Positions 11,590-24,439 of a stretch of 64,000 nt of DNA are shown in pieces; within the stretch, counting starts at the first letter, position 1; each line of letters opens with the position of its first letter. Under the pieces are notes generated by a model. It worked only from the letters and a program-made list of their open reading frames with translations, did no database searches and was not told where the DNA came from. The translations under genes were made by a program, and so were the position numbers. Source of the stretch: Nereocystis luetkeana (Eukaryota; Sar; Phaeophyceae; Laminariales; Laminariaceae); NCBI GenBank assembly GCA_031213475.1, contig JARUPZ010000004.1, forward strand, positions 3,869,501 to 3,933,500, written 5' to 3'.

Positions 11590-14500
11590 ATGTCGGCGAA
11601 GCGTGCTCGAAGAAGTGCTCCCGAGCCTATGGCAAGCGCTCCCGAGCCCTTGGCAAGCGCCAGCATTACGGAGAAGCATGTCGGTGAGTACCTTTTATAC
11701 TCGTAGCAGTACTTTCATTTGAGCAGTTGCGTCCATAACCATACTTGGGTATCGCATCCGGTCCTGCACTGACCCTTGGTCAAATTCTCTCAACACCAAT
11801 AATTCGCCCTATACCACTCTCTGTCGTAGGTGCCCGTGCAGGGCGGTAAAGAATCAGCGCATCAGCCCGGACACTCTGGGTATGCGGGATGCTGATGGGC
11901 AGAAAGAACGAAGAACACACACATAAAATGATAAACCACTCTGTCCGGAAATGTAAGAAGTATTCAATATCAATATAAATATTCTAATGGTCTTTAAATT
12001 TACGGACAAATCGGTAGCGGTATGCTCCCATACTTATACTTTCAGTATCATACCCTCCTCGTACCCGTACCCCGGCAAGTAGCATCGAGTGGTCGTCGAC
12101 TGAGCGCGCCAACTACTCCCATGCCATGGCCATGACCAAAGAGGGGCACTCCCAGTGTTCTATTCTGCGTTGGGTGCCTACGTGGCCACTGGTTGAGATG
12201 ATCGGAGGGCCCACTTCTTGATGTCTTGCGCCCGTTTTGTGTGTTTGCATTCACCATGACGCATATCGTCGACTGCCCTTTAGATGAAGAAATGAAGAGA
12301 TCTCGGCGCTGTGAACTGTGAAACCGAGAAGTGCGTCGAAACTAGTATATACCTGGTACGTACCTGGTACCCCGTACGACTCGTACCGGTATTTGGCAAC
12401 CTGCGTGTGATACTGCCTACGATCACAACGCTGTCATCTGAAATAGGGCTGGACTTCACGGCTATTAATAGTTACTACCGGTAGTTGCCTGTGGCAAAAT
12501 AGCCCAAACTTTTACGGGGGGGCATAGAGACCTATGCCAATGGAAACGCGAAGTTCGAAAGTTTTTTTTCAAATATATTGCTTTAAAAAAACAGCCGAAA
12601 AAATTCTCGTACCGCCGCTGTGGGGAAAAAAGAGAAAAATGTTTGATTTCTTATTTTTTTCCTCCCAACGGCTGCAGGCGGCGCAATTTGTGTTTTTCTG
12701 GTTGCAAATTGTCAACACGGTGATAGAAACCAGCTCGTGCGACGATCGACGCTCGATCTCGACATAGACTCAGCCCACGGCCGACCCGCTCGGTATCTGG
12801 CAAGGCCAACGAATATAGATGACGGCCTCGAAGATATCAAGTGGATCCATGGTCTAGGGGACGAGAGCTTGCCGGCGGCGTCCTACGGTACCCTCCCAAA
12901 CCTGAAAAAACTCTATTTTTTGCCATTCGAGACGGATGGAGAAGTTTTGTCTTCTGTTTTGTGCAAACCAGCGGCCAAATGTTTTTTTATCATACACCTG
13001 GTCTGCTCCCGCCACATGACACCGGCCATGGTGTGAAGACGGTGACCCTAGGGTGGGTCGGAGCCCCTAACGAGCGCACTCCGTTCAGAATTCATGACGC
13101 AATCGTTGGTTTTGTTGATCGATGTCAGTCGAGGACTCGGAATCTCGCCGCTTCGAATCAAAGATCGGCCTGAGTTTTTCTCAAGCCGATGTTGGCCCAA
13201 CATCGGCCCCAGATTTGCTTTTTTCGGGCTTTTCCAAAAGTTGGGAACTTTTTATTTTTTGTACGTGGCCCATAGGAAGCGTGTTCTGAAACATTTTGGC
13301 GGGTATCTTTGAAATTCAAACTTTTTATTGAAACTTCGATGTACCATTGGCATAGGTCTAAATAGGACAAAATATTGTTCATACGAGGGGGGCATAGTAA
13401 ATAGGACCTACGGTACACACAAAAAAACTATATATTTCCCTATTTTTACTACAAACAGTAGCAATATTTGGTCCTATTTACTCCCCCGTAATATTAATAT
13501 TACGGGGGGCTATAGTTAACAGGACCAAATATTGTTAGTAAAAATGGTTAAATATATAGGTTTTTATGTATACCATAGGTCCTGTTAACTAGGGTCCCCC
13601 GTAATAGTAAAATTGGGGAAATATATAGGTGATTGTGTATACCATAGGTCCTACCTGGTATTTAATAAGCCCCCCCCCGTAATATCTGGTGTTCTGCAGT
13701 GTACGGCAGCAGAAACTGATACCAGGTAGGATTTAAAGCTCTCTTATTTAATAACAAGACTCACAGTCAGTCCAAGCCACTCACGCCCAAGTTAGATACC
13801 TGGTATAAAAGACGCAGAACGCAAGTTACCGCACGCAAATACTAGTATATTCGTACTACTGTAATAAGTGCTGCACTGTAGTGCCTACGTAACCAACTAA
13901 TCACTAGTCGGCGACTTGAAAGTCAGCCAACTCACGGCGCTATGAGTACGTCGCGATCGCACGTGCTACGCCTCATGAAGGGTATGCAGTACGTAGTAGG
14001 TCGATTGCTCCCCTGGGTGGCAGGAGTACCAAGGCCGACAGGACGATTTTACATAGACGGCCTTCTTGGGCAAAACTCTGACCAGCAGCCCAGCAGGTGC
14101 CGTACCTCTGGTATCCCTCAGAGGAGCGGCCCGCCGACGAGGCCTTCCCCGGCGCTCTCCGTAGCGCGCGCGCACGCCTCGGCACGCACCAACTTTCTTT
14201 GACCGAGCCCGGAAGAGGACGCCGCACAGGGGAGGCACTCGTCAGCCCTCCGACAACCTTGTCGTATATCAAGCCGGAGAGAGTGGAAGCTGCTCGACCG
14301 GTTCCTGGTTGTCCGGAAAAAGCAAGATCGGTACATATTCCCCATCGGTGGTCGTACACGCGCTGGTTTTCCCGAGCCAGCATAGACCGTCGTCACCTTT
14401 GTACCAAAAATGGGCCCCGTTGGGAAGCACCGCGGTGCTGTAGCGGCGTGTAACCCTTCCGCGCGCAACATACAGCCGTAGCCCGGTGCCTAAAAACGCT

Positions 14501-17500
14501 CACGGTTATGTCGAGAAAGCTCTCGCTGTTGCAGCGCCAATTCTCGTCCGGCAGTAGAGGCGGTTGGTTTGGCGGGGAAGGTTCGGAGCGCCAGCCCAAT
14601 ATACCTGGATATAGAGCAAAGTTTAGCTGGCGAGAGATGTTGTGGTCCAGCGCGTCTCGTACATCACCGCGATGAGCACCCGCCTCGACCGCGGACCGAT
14701 TGATGGCCGGTAATCTTCACACCTTGAGACGTTGGAGGGACGCCGACGCGTCTTCCGGAGCGACGTGACATTGGGGGTATTTCTTGGTGAAGTTGTTGAG
14801 CACGTACTGACTGTGTCAACCTTATGGGGAATGACCCTTTACGTTCTTGTTTCGTAGGATCATCCCCCGTAAGTGTCAACCCCACCGGCATATACTTCGG
14901 GATATCGCCGCTGTCGCAGAGATTTGACACAGGGCTTGCAGCATGCGACGGAAACTCGGCGGTGTGCATCCGCGCCGGGCATGTCTGATGAGCCCTGCTC
15001 TCGGAGTTTTGCTCGAATTTTGGCCACGCAGGTCGTTTCCATTGCACGTGCCCTGCTTCTGGCCCTGACGATGCCGCTGCAGTCCGTCCGCCTGCGGCTG
15101 AACCAGACTGGAACCGGAACTTTCGCCTAACGAGACCTCACAAGGCTCGTCCACGAGTCAACCTCCACCTTCTCTCGTCCGCCCTCGTTGTTCCTCCCCC
15201 TCGTCAATTTTTTCCAGGTGCACCGAGTGCACCCCCCACGTATCGACCACATCCGACGGCAAAAAATCGCAAGTAGTCGATGCGTGTTGGTGCAGTTGGT
15301 GAACCTGGAAGAGGTCAACGCGGGAGGGGGGGGGGTGGATGAAGGAGAGTGGAGGTCGATTCGTGGACGACCCCTGATGAGCCTTAGTGCAGCAGCATTA
15401 CGTACAGCAGGCACAGTACGTAAGCTCGATCGACCAGAAATCGTCCGCGTCCGAGTTGTACTGCGTATATTATGTGCAGCAGCAGTAGCAGTAGCGCTCT
15501 TCGTAAACTCAAAAGTCAACCTCACCTTGAGATCAGTTTCCAGTTCAGCGATTTCCGAACCCGATGGGTATCGTATATAGTGCCGGCGTCCCCGGTGGCT
15601 TGGTAGGTGGGTGGTCCGCGTGCATACCGAGATCAATTTTATAGGTTCGAGTCTCACCGAGTGCATACTGGTAGGGAATTTTTCTCGCATAAAAATCGAT
15701 TAGCGGAATTCGCGAGAGCGTAAGGCAGCAACGTTCGATAAAAATCGACGAGCAGTGGGAATGCTGAACCCTATGCGCGATGAAAAATGAAGGCACGGAC
15801 CGGGGGAGGGGAGTAGAGAAGGGACGACACCTGTGACCACGGCTTGTCCAGAAGATTGCTGAGGGTAAAACCTCCTACGAGTTAAGCTGGAAAGTAAAAG
15901 TGATTATTCAAACACATGCATACATATATATATATATATATATATATACCAGGTATTTATTTATTTTTTCTCAAGGTTCCCCTCTGGAATATGTTTGACT
16001 TGAAATCCCGAGAGTATCGCAAGTTGAAAAGGGGGAATATCATCAGGCGTTCTTTATACCGATATACTCGAGTATGATGATGTTTGACCTACGGCATGCG
16101 ATGCCATGATGAGATTCGACGATGTGTGCTTGATTACTGCGTTGGACGCAAAAATGCAGTCATGTTTGGGCCTCTCCTGCTCAGCACTGCACACACCTGT
16201 ACAAACACCGTGGCTGTCACAAAGACAAGAGCTTTGAAGCGCGACTGTTGTTGCCGCTGCTGCGATTGTACACTATTGCGGGGGGCCATAGTAAATAGGA
16301 CCAAATATTGTTAGTAAAAATAGCGAAATATATAGTTTTTTTTTTGTGTGCCGTAGGTCCTATTTAATAGGGTCCCCCGTAGTAGTCTGCGGTGTGCTGT
16401 GGATGGAATTCAGAGGGAGCGCGGTTCGAAGAGAGAAGGTGGGCTTGATGTCGTACTGCGCCGTCCACGGTTATTCCCAAAGCGAAAGCTATTGCACCGC
16501 TCTTGGGATTGTGTTCCTGGTTCCTAGGATGACAGGAAGCACGATGGCACACACGCACATATTCGAAGCACCCGTCGGTGACTGTAACAAAGCGAGGAAC
16601 TTGAAGTGCGGCTGCTGTTGTGCCGTGCTTTCCACACCGCAGAGAGGTTGAAGGGCGGTGTGATACAGACACTTGCGAAGGATATATATAGAGAGAGATA
16701 CAGCAGAGACGCCAAAAGCTAAGAATGTGACCGCCGTTTGGGTTTCTATGGTCCTGCGTGGCTCGGCGGGACGGAACGAAATCCCTTGGAAAAGGAGCCA
16801 GCTCGCGCAACTTTGGGACCCCAGAGTTCCCGCCACGGAGGTCGACCGGGGCCCAAACGTGCGCCGTAGTGTACGGGCGCGGTTCCTGCTTGCTCCGCCA
16901 CCGGAAGAGCGAGAAAGGACCAGCGGCCGGCAGAGAAGACCGTGCGAATGCGCACAAAAGCAGGGCTGTTCACACGTCGGGTCAAACCTCGCGGGTCGGG
17001 CCGAGTCGAGTACGGGTAGCCCGAACCGATCCGTGAGAGTTTGAAAACCTCCCGACCCGACTCGTGATATTCCGGAATCTTCCTGACCCAAACCGCGGAT
17101 CGGGTCATGACCCGTCAAGAGCTCTGCAAAAACGTGCATTTGGTACTGATGATACATAATTATACCATACTGCTGCGCTCCTAGCGTGGTCCTTACTCGA
17201 ACTTCACCAACGCCCCGGTCCCTGAATCGCGTTATTTTTTTGAAATCGTTCTTCCTTTTTTTGTTTGTGTCATCGTTTTCGTTGTTGCTGCAGACGCTAC
17301 CGACGAGGAACAAAGCAGTGACGACGAAGCCCCGGAAGAGGTGAGCGCCGCCGCGGCAACCGCTCTGGCGGGCCGTCGCAGAAAGGCCGAGCAGCAGGCG
17401 CGCCAGGCCGCCGCCGCTCCGAAGAGAAAGCGCGCGCGGTCTTCCAAGGTTGGAAAAAACGCCTCCGATGCTGATGGTGATGCTGTCGCGGGGAAGGGGG

Positions 17501-19388
17501 GTGGGGGATCGGGGTTGGTCGGAGGCGATGAGCTTGAGCTTCCGTCGGACCTGCTGTTGAAGGTCAAGTCCGGAGGTTTGCAGCGGATGGAGGCTGATGT
17601 TTTGGCGGCGAAAGAGATGAAGGAGCAGGCGGACGCTGCGTCGGCCACGGCGCTATCGGCTGGGAGGAGGGTCAGGAAGAGGGCCGGGGACCTCCCAAGG
17701 AGGTGGGGTTGAGTCGCGGCGCGAATCCTATTGGAGCACGTATGATGTGATATTATACTTTTATCGTACCTACTCCTGTAAGTGTTGTCGGGTTCCGATA
17801 TCTTCATTTCCCTCTTTTGGCACTTCAGAGGGTATGTTTTGGGTGAGTCAAATAACGATTGCAGCAATATCTGCCACACGTAAATATTTTGTAGCAACCC
17901 GGCGCTGCTTCTATAGGTTACAGAAAGTATTTAGTAGCTACGAGATCGAGGAGATCGTCGAAAGTCATCAATGCAAGCTGCGTGTCATACTTCGATGGCG
18001 CGTACCACTGGTTTCATTTGACATCATGAAGGATATCGTATATATTTGATGCCAGAACTATAGTGCAATTGCAGCAATATCTGCCACGCATTTCAGCAGT
18101 AGCAATCCGGCGCTGCTGTAGGTTTAGAGGATACACCTGGTGTACCACTCTGTGGGCGGAAATATAAGGATATTTTGGTTTTGCCTATTTCGTATAACCC
18201 GGCGGTCGTTGCATTTCCGTCGAGAACGGTATCTGACACCGGAACTACATACAACCAGGGCAGGGTTGCGCAACACACTCGCGGCGTGATACTGCTCGTA
18301 CTGCAGATCGCTCACCCTCGACGGTGGGTGTCTCAACTTTTTGGTTGCTGTAGCTTCGGGCCCGAATGGGTTATCACGACCAGGGCTGTTCACGGGTCGG
18401 GTCAGACCTCGCGGGTCTCGCTGGTCGGGTCGGCTCGGGTCGGGTAAGGGTGACCCGGCCCGACCCGTAAGAGTTTGAAAACCTTCTAACCCGACCCAAC
18501 CCAACCCAACCAAACCGAACCGAACCGAACCCGACCCGTGAGATTTCGAAAACTTTCCGGCCAGACCCGCGAGTTGGGGTCGTGAACAGCGAAGAGCCCT
18601 CCCTGATTAGGACCCCCTTGACAATTACAGCTGCACCCACGTTTCGGGGACAAAATTCGTTCCATCAGAGTGGGGTCATATTTCGATACTTGACGCGCTA
18701 ACTTACGTCGAAAATGCTGTAATCGTATACGACGTACGGAATATTCTGCTTCCCCATTATACAATACTTCCCAGGTACCTGATAGTTTTTTTTTCACGGT
18801 TTGATTTTCTGCACATGTGTGTGTGAGACTTCGGCGTCTCTCATACTCTCGCTCTCTCCAATAGCTCTAGTCCGCGGACCGTCCGTGGGACCCGTGTCGA
18901 GGCACACACACCTGCTCGCACGAAGTTCAACAAACCGTCGTTTCCCCGAAACGTCTAGTCGATTTCCGTTTTTCTTTTTTTTTGCCAACCTTAAGCTTCG
19001 CAGTAATGTTAGTCGCAATTGAAAGTCATAAGGTAGTGCGGTTTCTTCCTGACGCCGTCACACACTCTGCGTACGCGAAAACATTTTCTTGGTCATGTTT
19101 CATGTCACCCATTGATTTATTTTTGAACATTATTTTGGGCTGTCGTTTCGATTTTATCTTCTGCTGGTATTCTCATGTTATCATTCCTGTTGCTACTCTC
19201 GCAGCGACAACTTTCAACTGGTGGTTCTGGACGAGGACGACAGCGGCGTTGGCGACGGAGCGGGCAGCAAGCCTGTAGCCGCAGAAAATGCGAGGAAATT
19301 TCTGCGCGACCGCCTGGGGAGCCGAAAGCGCGTCAGCTACAGCTTGTTGAAGGCTCGCAAGCGTGTCGCCCCCTCGCCGAATTTTTGA
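11590..19388 (+). CDS. NOL7/Utp16-like nucleolar protein
   Basis: Three exons join in phase: 11,590-11,683 (donor GTGAGT), 17,294-17,702 (acceptor CTGCAG, donor GTGGGG) and 19,205-19,388 (stop TGA), giving 228 residues. Exon 2 opens with DATDEEQSSDDEAPEEVS, the acidic SDDEAPEE motif of metazoan NOL7 and the yeast Bud21/Utp16 group, then a long basic helix (RRRKAEQQARQ, PKRKRARSSK) and LELPSDLLLKV, matching the KLLPDTILEKL segment of NOL7. Exon 3 ends ARKFLRDRLGSRKRVS..LLKARKRVAPSPNF, corresponding to the C-terminal NUC129 domain. In known family members the protein acts in the nucleolus in the small-subunit processome. Exon 1 (MSAKRARRSAPEPMASAPEP) has a short near-repeat. Intron 1 is 5.6 kb and holds MITEs and a SINE-like element. 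Identity is by motif recall, not by search. Confidence 0.82.
13381..13493 (+). mobile_element. MITE family 1, copy 3 (intronic)
   Basis: Left end ATACGAGGGGGGCATAGTAAA, right end CCTATTTACTCCCCCGTAATA. It lies in intron 1 of the NOL7-like gene, 4 bp from the next copy. Confidence 0.8.
13498..13606 (-). mobile_element. MITE family 1, copy 4 (opposite orientation)
   Basis: Ends TATTACGGGGGGCTATAGTT and AGGGTCCCCCGTAATA. The asymmetric centre is reversed relative to copy 3, so the two form an inverted pair. Confidence 0.85.
13607..13684 (-). mobile_element. MITE family 1, copy 5, left end missing, with 7-bp insertion
   Basis: Shares its left border with copy 4 and has only the right terminal repeat. 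Other copies read GGTCCTATTTAATA; here CCTGGTA is inserted after the TA to give GGTCCTACCTGGTATTTAATA (13,652-13,660 is the 9-mer). Confidence 0.8.
15585..15890 (+). mobile_element. tRNA-derived SINE-like element, copy A
   Basis: The head has a box A-like TGGCTTGGTAGG at about 15,597 and a box B-like GGTTCGAGTCTC at about 15,643, spaced as in tRNA genes. The body (CAGTGGGAATGCTGAAC, AAATGAAGGCACG, a G-rich stretch, GACACCTGTG.CCACGGCT, GCTGGAAAGT) recurs at 42,330-42,510 and in part at 34,447-34,760. Pol III transcription is inferred from the boxes. Confidence 0.65.
16274..16384 (-). mobile_element. MITE family 1, copy 6 (intronic)
   Basis: Left TATTGCGGGGGGCCATAGT, right GGGTCCCCCGTAGTA, with a T-rich run in the centre. 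Sits in intron 1 of the NOL7-like gene. Confidence 0.8.
16964..17118. mobile_element. CAGGGCTGTT / CGGGTCGGGT repeat family, copy 1
   Basis: Begins CAGGGCTGTTCACACGTCGGG, continues as interleaved CGGGTC and GACCCG blocks and ends GACCCGTCAAGAGCTCTG. Flanks CACAAAAG and CAAAAACG agree at 6 of 8 positions. CAGGG termini and an 8-bp duplication would fit hAT-type elements. Related copies: 18,382, 46,155, 62,748; 53,090-53,270 may be a distant one. Confidence 0.5.
18382..18601. mobile_element. CAGGGCTGTT / CGGGTCGGGT repeat family, copy 2
   Basis: Starts CAGGGCTGTTCACGGGTCGGG and ends with GGGTCGTGAACAGC..AGAGCCCT. The interior is CGGGTC, CCCGACCC and AACCGAACCG blocks. In intron 2 of the NOL7-like gene. 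Confidence 0.5.
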
Positions 19389-19389
19389 G

Positions 19390-20827
19390 CGACAGAAAAT
19401 TAATAAATGAAAATGCTCGCGTGTGTGCTCGCTGTGAATGAATGCCCGCTGACCCACACGGTTAATTTTTTCCGGGGGCTAGTCGTGTTTTTCGCGAATG
19501 CAGGTTAGTTTTTCGGGGGGGGGCTTGCGCGTGTTTTCTGATGTTTTTGTGTTTGCATCAGCTGTGTCAGAGGTAGCAAGTGGTCCGGATTGTGTTATTG
19601 TATCTTACTTGAAATTCAGGCTGAACTTGGGAGTTGTGGTCGTTGCGCGCAGATTCGTCGCTCCTCCTGTGGGTAGACATTTCTTACGACGATGGTGGCC
19701 AAATAGAAGTTCGTTTGGTTTTCAACACTGCTCAATTAAGGGGGAGACAACAACTTCCACTGTTTTATATTTAAAATACACCAGGTAGTCGTTAGCTCCT
19801 GCTTCATGCCAGGTATAATATCTAAACCTGCGCAAAGAAGCTGCAATGAACTGCTCGGTGTGGTGTGAGTAACCGGCATCTCGCAAATGTCGGCCGAGTT
19901 GGTGCTGCTGCCGTGTTGTTGTGTTGTTGTGTTTGTTTGCTCTCCGACAGTATGAAGCGTGCCAAGGTAAGCGCCAACGCCAATCACCTCTGAACATCCA
20001 TTGGAAAAGAATAAAACCAAGGGAAAATCGGACAGGGGGAGGAATCTCATGTACGCGTCTACAGCAGCTCCGCTCTATCTAAATCTGGCTTACTACGATT
20101 ATCGGTCTGCGGTTCTCGTTCTCCACCTCTGCTGCCTTTGCTCCACCTTCCCTCTCGTTACGCACCCGATTATCTGTAACTCTCTTTGATCCTGTTTTTT
20201 GTTTTAGTTGCTGTTGCTACTTTTTCCTTCTACCCAACGCTATCCGTCACAATCCGAGGTCCGTAAATCAAAGGTAATCGTTCACATTTTCAAACACAGG
20301 TAGGTGTCAACCTAGAGGGTCTTCATCAGTGTTGTATATCGCGTTTTGCGATCACGATTATTATCGCGATTTCTGGTGAGCGTGATCGAAAAATTCTGAC
20401 GCGCGATCACGATCATTGGATAAAAGCCTTCGATATATATATATCTACTGCACAGACATCCAGCAAGACTGCTGGCTGCCACTTTCTTAGTTCCGGCATG
20501 CACTACTCGCCAACGATTGTGTATTCGTTTTCATGTATTGCTGCGCGATATGTGTCTGGTGATTGTGTTGTGACGAGTGGAAGGGTGGTCGAGTTCATAC
20601 CTGGTAGGTGGTGAATTAATGTTGGGAGTAGAGAGAAACGAATACAACAACCAACTCAACAGGCCAACATCGCTTATGGGTCATGGAAACCCATGCATTG
20701 TATAGATGCAAAGAGTCTGGTTGTGGGGTCGTGGCTGAACGTGGATCCCAGGTACCCAAATCATTGGTTTCGTTTCTTCCGTGTACGAAGGCATTCCTGT
20801 GCGGCGTGCACCTACCTATCCTATGCA

Positions 20828-20863
<36 letters not shown>

Positions 20864-22460
20864 GTGAGACGCAATCGATGGTGAGAATGGTTCAAACTTG
20901 CTCTCGGCTGCGCCGAGTGCTGAGCACTTCCTTGACTACTGCTCTACAGTAGATACGTTGGGTTCCTCTTGATTTGCCCCACACTTTGTGCCCGAATATC
21001 GCGATATGCAACACCCAGCACAACAACTAAACAGCTGTGCTGTGGTTTGGGTATGATATGAGGACGGGTGTATGCGCGTACCTACTCTGTAATACCAGTA
21101 ATATTCTGCGTACCAACGAACGTCGTACGTAATAAAATACTGTAAACCCTGTTGTTGGCACTCGAGCTGGACGGTGGACGGGCTCAAACAGTGTAGAGTG
21201 ATTCGAGGCAAACACACACATATACGACTGGGAGGGGCGCTGTTCGACTAAAAGGGGCAACAGAGTCGGGAGATCAGACAGACCCCCAAGAGAGGAAAAG
21301 TCTACAAAAATGGGTATAAGGCTGGCCCCTGCACCCTGCCACAGAAAGCATCGCAGGTGTTGGCACTCCCTGATTTTTTGTGCCACGCGCCCCTAAAAAT
21401 GATAAATCATTGTCGACTTGTCGCAGCGCTGGCATACTGCGTTCTACAGGAGGAGCACCTCCTCTGCACACTACCATGAGGCGCTCCCTTTGTGTGGGTG
21501 AGCAAAGGAGTACGATGTGGGCTACCCCCCTCGCCTTCGTGTGGCCTGCCATCAGTGCAGTGCGCCATACGAGTTAATCTGGTTGATCTTGTTTTTTTTC
21601 ACTCAAAATCAAGGAATTGTCACCCCCAGCAGCCTCGTCATGACACAAGGAGGCACAGACGGGACGGCCAGCTTCTCATCCCCATCAAGCGGGCAGGATC
21701 TGTATATTTCTAGCGTAGGGTTGCTACTCGGAGCCAGCGTGTCCTGGCCCATGTGTGGGCTGGGAAGTGAGCAAACGACTGCTGCCGCTGCTGCTGCGTG
21801 TGTTTTTACTGCTACTCCTGTTTTTACAGAAGTGAACAAACTGACAGTCCCGCAGCATGTCTTTTTACCATCTGTGATGCAAGCACGAACAGGCTTGCCA
21901 GTTTTCTACTGGGCTTCATACCTGGTACCTGGTGCAGGTGAGTACGATGCTGTGCGCACGTGCGCACACATCACACCGGGAGTCCAGTACGTACAGGACG
22001 CCCACAAAGAAACCAAGCTCTAAGAAAGACAGGCTGAGATTCGTGAGAAATATGAAAAAATCTCGTATCTCCCGACGCGTTTATCTTGAAGTTGGTGTCC
22101 TGGTGTAGAACACACTTTTCCCCCTCCAAGTAAGAATTCCAGGCTACAGACAGTAGTAAACGAGCATCCCTGTTTATTATCTCCTGTACCGTGTATAGCT
22201 ATTAATAGTACCAGGTAGGTAATACTGCTGCATACGTAGCGACCCCAGAATTTCTTCCTTCCCGCGAATCTTGACCTGGATTTCTTGGTGTTCGTTTCTT
22301 ACTACAGTAATGGTCCCTCTGCACCGTAGTGCCCGTATGCGCCAGCCAACAACAGCAACAAAACACCAACAGAGTACCTGGTAGATCAACAGAGTAGACC
22401 CAATGATAGCTGCAGACAGACGCGTATATAACTCAAAATAATTTTATCAAGACACAGCAA
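19390..22460. other. intergenic region without a supported gene
   Basis: Holds a (TA)n microsatellite at about 20,829-20,860, TACCTGGTA motifs (20,598; 21,919; 22,209; 22,375) and a CTATTAATAG at 22,199. A tiny first-exon candidate (MKRAK, 19,952-19,966, followed by GTAAGC) could be the start of the TraB transcript, but nothing links them. An unassigned 168-codon frame at 21,517-22,023 lacks support. Confidence 0.4.
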
Positions 22461-22765
22461 CGGTATAGACAATGGGACCCTTGCATAACGACGGTAACGA
22501 CGGCACACTTCCGCAGCCCCATTCCTTTCGAGCCGCTTTGCAATATCAACATTTCGCTTGTGCAAGCATTTGTCTCCGTTGTGTGTTTCCCCAACCAGAC
22601 GTTTTTGCAGCGTTGCGAGCTGACCACCTATCACCGACCCTCGCTTTTTTTTTTTCGCCCCCTCCCTCCACACCTCGTCCGTCTGCTTTCGCACATTGTC
22701 GTCCCCTGGGGCGACAACGATATCAACATTCAACATCCAACGACAAATAATCGCCAACAACGCCC

Positions 22766-23235
22766 ATGGCCGCCACCATCACCACCAACATCAACAACAC
22801 CGACAACACCACCACCCCCGCCACCGCCGCCACCACGATAACCACCACCACTACTCCCACCAACACCATCCCACCACCACCACCACCACCACCACCACCA
22901 CCACCGCCCGCCGCCCCCCCCGCGACCACCACCAAAAAGGCGCCGCGGTGGTTGTCGCCGCCCCTTCCGCCGCCCGCGCCCTTCTAGCGTTCCACACCCC
23001 GTTACCGGCGCAACCTACCGGGGGTGGCATTGCGTCTGCTCGCGCTCGAAGGGGGGTAGGTACGTGCTCAAGACGGTCGCGCCAAGGCTACCGCCCGCAG
23101 CAGCGGTCGCTTCTGCTCGAGCCGAGAGCGACCCATGCTGCTGGGGTTAAGTCTTTGGCGAGTGTAGCAGCGTCGGAAGGCATCGGTGATGTGTCGGAGG
23201 GTGGGAGGGGTCCGCTGTCGTCTCCACCGCTGCAG
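22766..23235 (+). CDS. candidate 5' exon of the TraB-domain gene, frame disrupted
   Basis: An ATG in good context (CCCATGGCCGCC, 22,766) opens a Thr/Asn/Pro-rich low-complexity frame that hits a stop at 22,987. A second frame covering 22,900-23,235 (Ala/Arg-rich, AAPSAARALLAF, KSLASVAAS) has no ATG but ends in phase at CTGCAG then GTGTGT, matching the phase of the first confident TraB exon at 24,692. A one-base error or mutation in the C8 run at about 22,912-22,920 would join them; alternatively the real start is in an upstream exon. A hydrophobic Ala/Arg-rich N-terminus would suit organelle targeting, which is speculative. Confidence 0.35.
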
Positions 23236-23935
23236 GTGTGTTGTATTTTGGTCGCGTTGCCATGGTGACGGTTGTTTTGTGAATGGCTGTTTCTGCTGGT
23301 GGTTTGGGACGGGGGGGGGGGGTGCTGATGGTGGTGGTGGTCGGTCGTGGTTGTGGTGGAGGTTGTGGTATAATTTGTGTTGTTGTTGCTGCTGCTGCTC
23401 CTGCCGCCGTTGCTGTTTTTGTTGCCGCAGCTGTTGTGACCCAACGTTGTTTTCTGCACTTGTTATAATACTTTATGTCATGACTGAACGCTTAATATCG
23501 ACACGAGCGTGGAGATTCATGGTTTTGGAACAAACAAAACTTCCACGCGGTGTCGTTATGGATGATACGCTATCCCCTAGAATAGTAGATAGCACCGCTT
23601 CTTTTAGCCGCCTAGTTTATTTTACCACCGGTTTATGTACCCCCCCCCCCCCCCCCCCCGTGCACGCACCTGCATGTGCGAACCCCGGCAGAATATTCCG
23701 CCGTCTTCGTTGGTGCTTAGGGACGAGTCGACGGGCTGCGACATTTATTTGGTATGTGGCCCAGAGAGGGTATTGGCCTCGCCCTCTCTCACCCTATCGA
23801 CCGAATCCACTTCTTGATATGACCGAATCCACCTTTTCGTACATGACGGCTCGCGTATCGCCCTGTCGTATTCGTTTTGCCACCTGGGGTATATTAATAG
23901 CAAGTTGTTTTCTTGGGTATCATCAACCTGAAGGA

Positions 23936-24412
23936 TAACCTTCACCCTAACCCCCGACACTAACCCTAAACGTAAACCCTAACCCTAACCCTAACCCTGA
24001 CCCTAACACTACCGCTTAAAACCTCAACCTTGAGCTAGACCCTAAACCGCAACCCCCAACATTAAACCTTAGCCCTTAGCCCTGCACCTTAGCCTTGAAC
24101 TAAGCGCTATCCCTAGACTCTAACACTAAACATTGACCCTGCACGTTAACCTTAGTATAGAGCAGACGCTAACCCTGAACCATATCGCTAACCCTGGATC
24201 TCGACCTTACTCCTTACCTCGAACCCTAACACCGAACCCCAAACCTTTAACCCTGCACCTTAACCTTAATTTAGAACAGACGCTAGCCCTAAACCCTAGC
24301 CAGACACCTTAACCCTAAAACGTAACCTTAAACTAGACCTTAACCCTAAACTACACGGTCACCTTAGTCTATACCTGGTACAATAGACGCTAACCCTGGA
24401 CCCTAGCCCCAG
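23936..24412 (-). repeat. interstitial degenerate telomere-like array (CCCTAA)n
   Basis: About 475 bp of AACCCTAA-type repeats: perfect for three units near 23,975, then degenerate with CTTGAACTAG and CCTGCACCTTA variants. More scraps follow at 24,590-24,635. It lies in the intron before the first confident TraB exon. Smaller TTAGGG-like scraps occur at 3,440, 31,555 and 35,815. Confidence 0.75.
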
Positions 24413-24439
24413 CCACTATAGCTTTGTTCACTGTTTAGT

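Noticed and set aside
13942-15690. Possible transposon polyprotein remnants in NOL7 intron 1
   Set aside because: Several frames of 60-190 codons overlap on both strands, but no catalytic motif or domain order could be recognised.
21517-22023. 168-codon plus-strand frame
   Set aside because: No recognisable motif, contains the TACCTGGTA scar motif, and lacks coding-like third-position bias.
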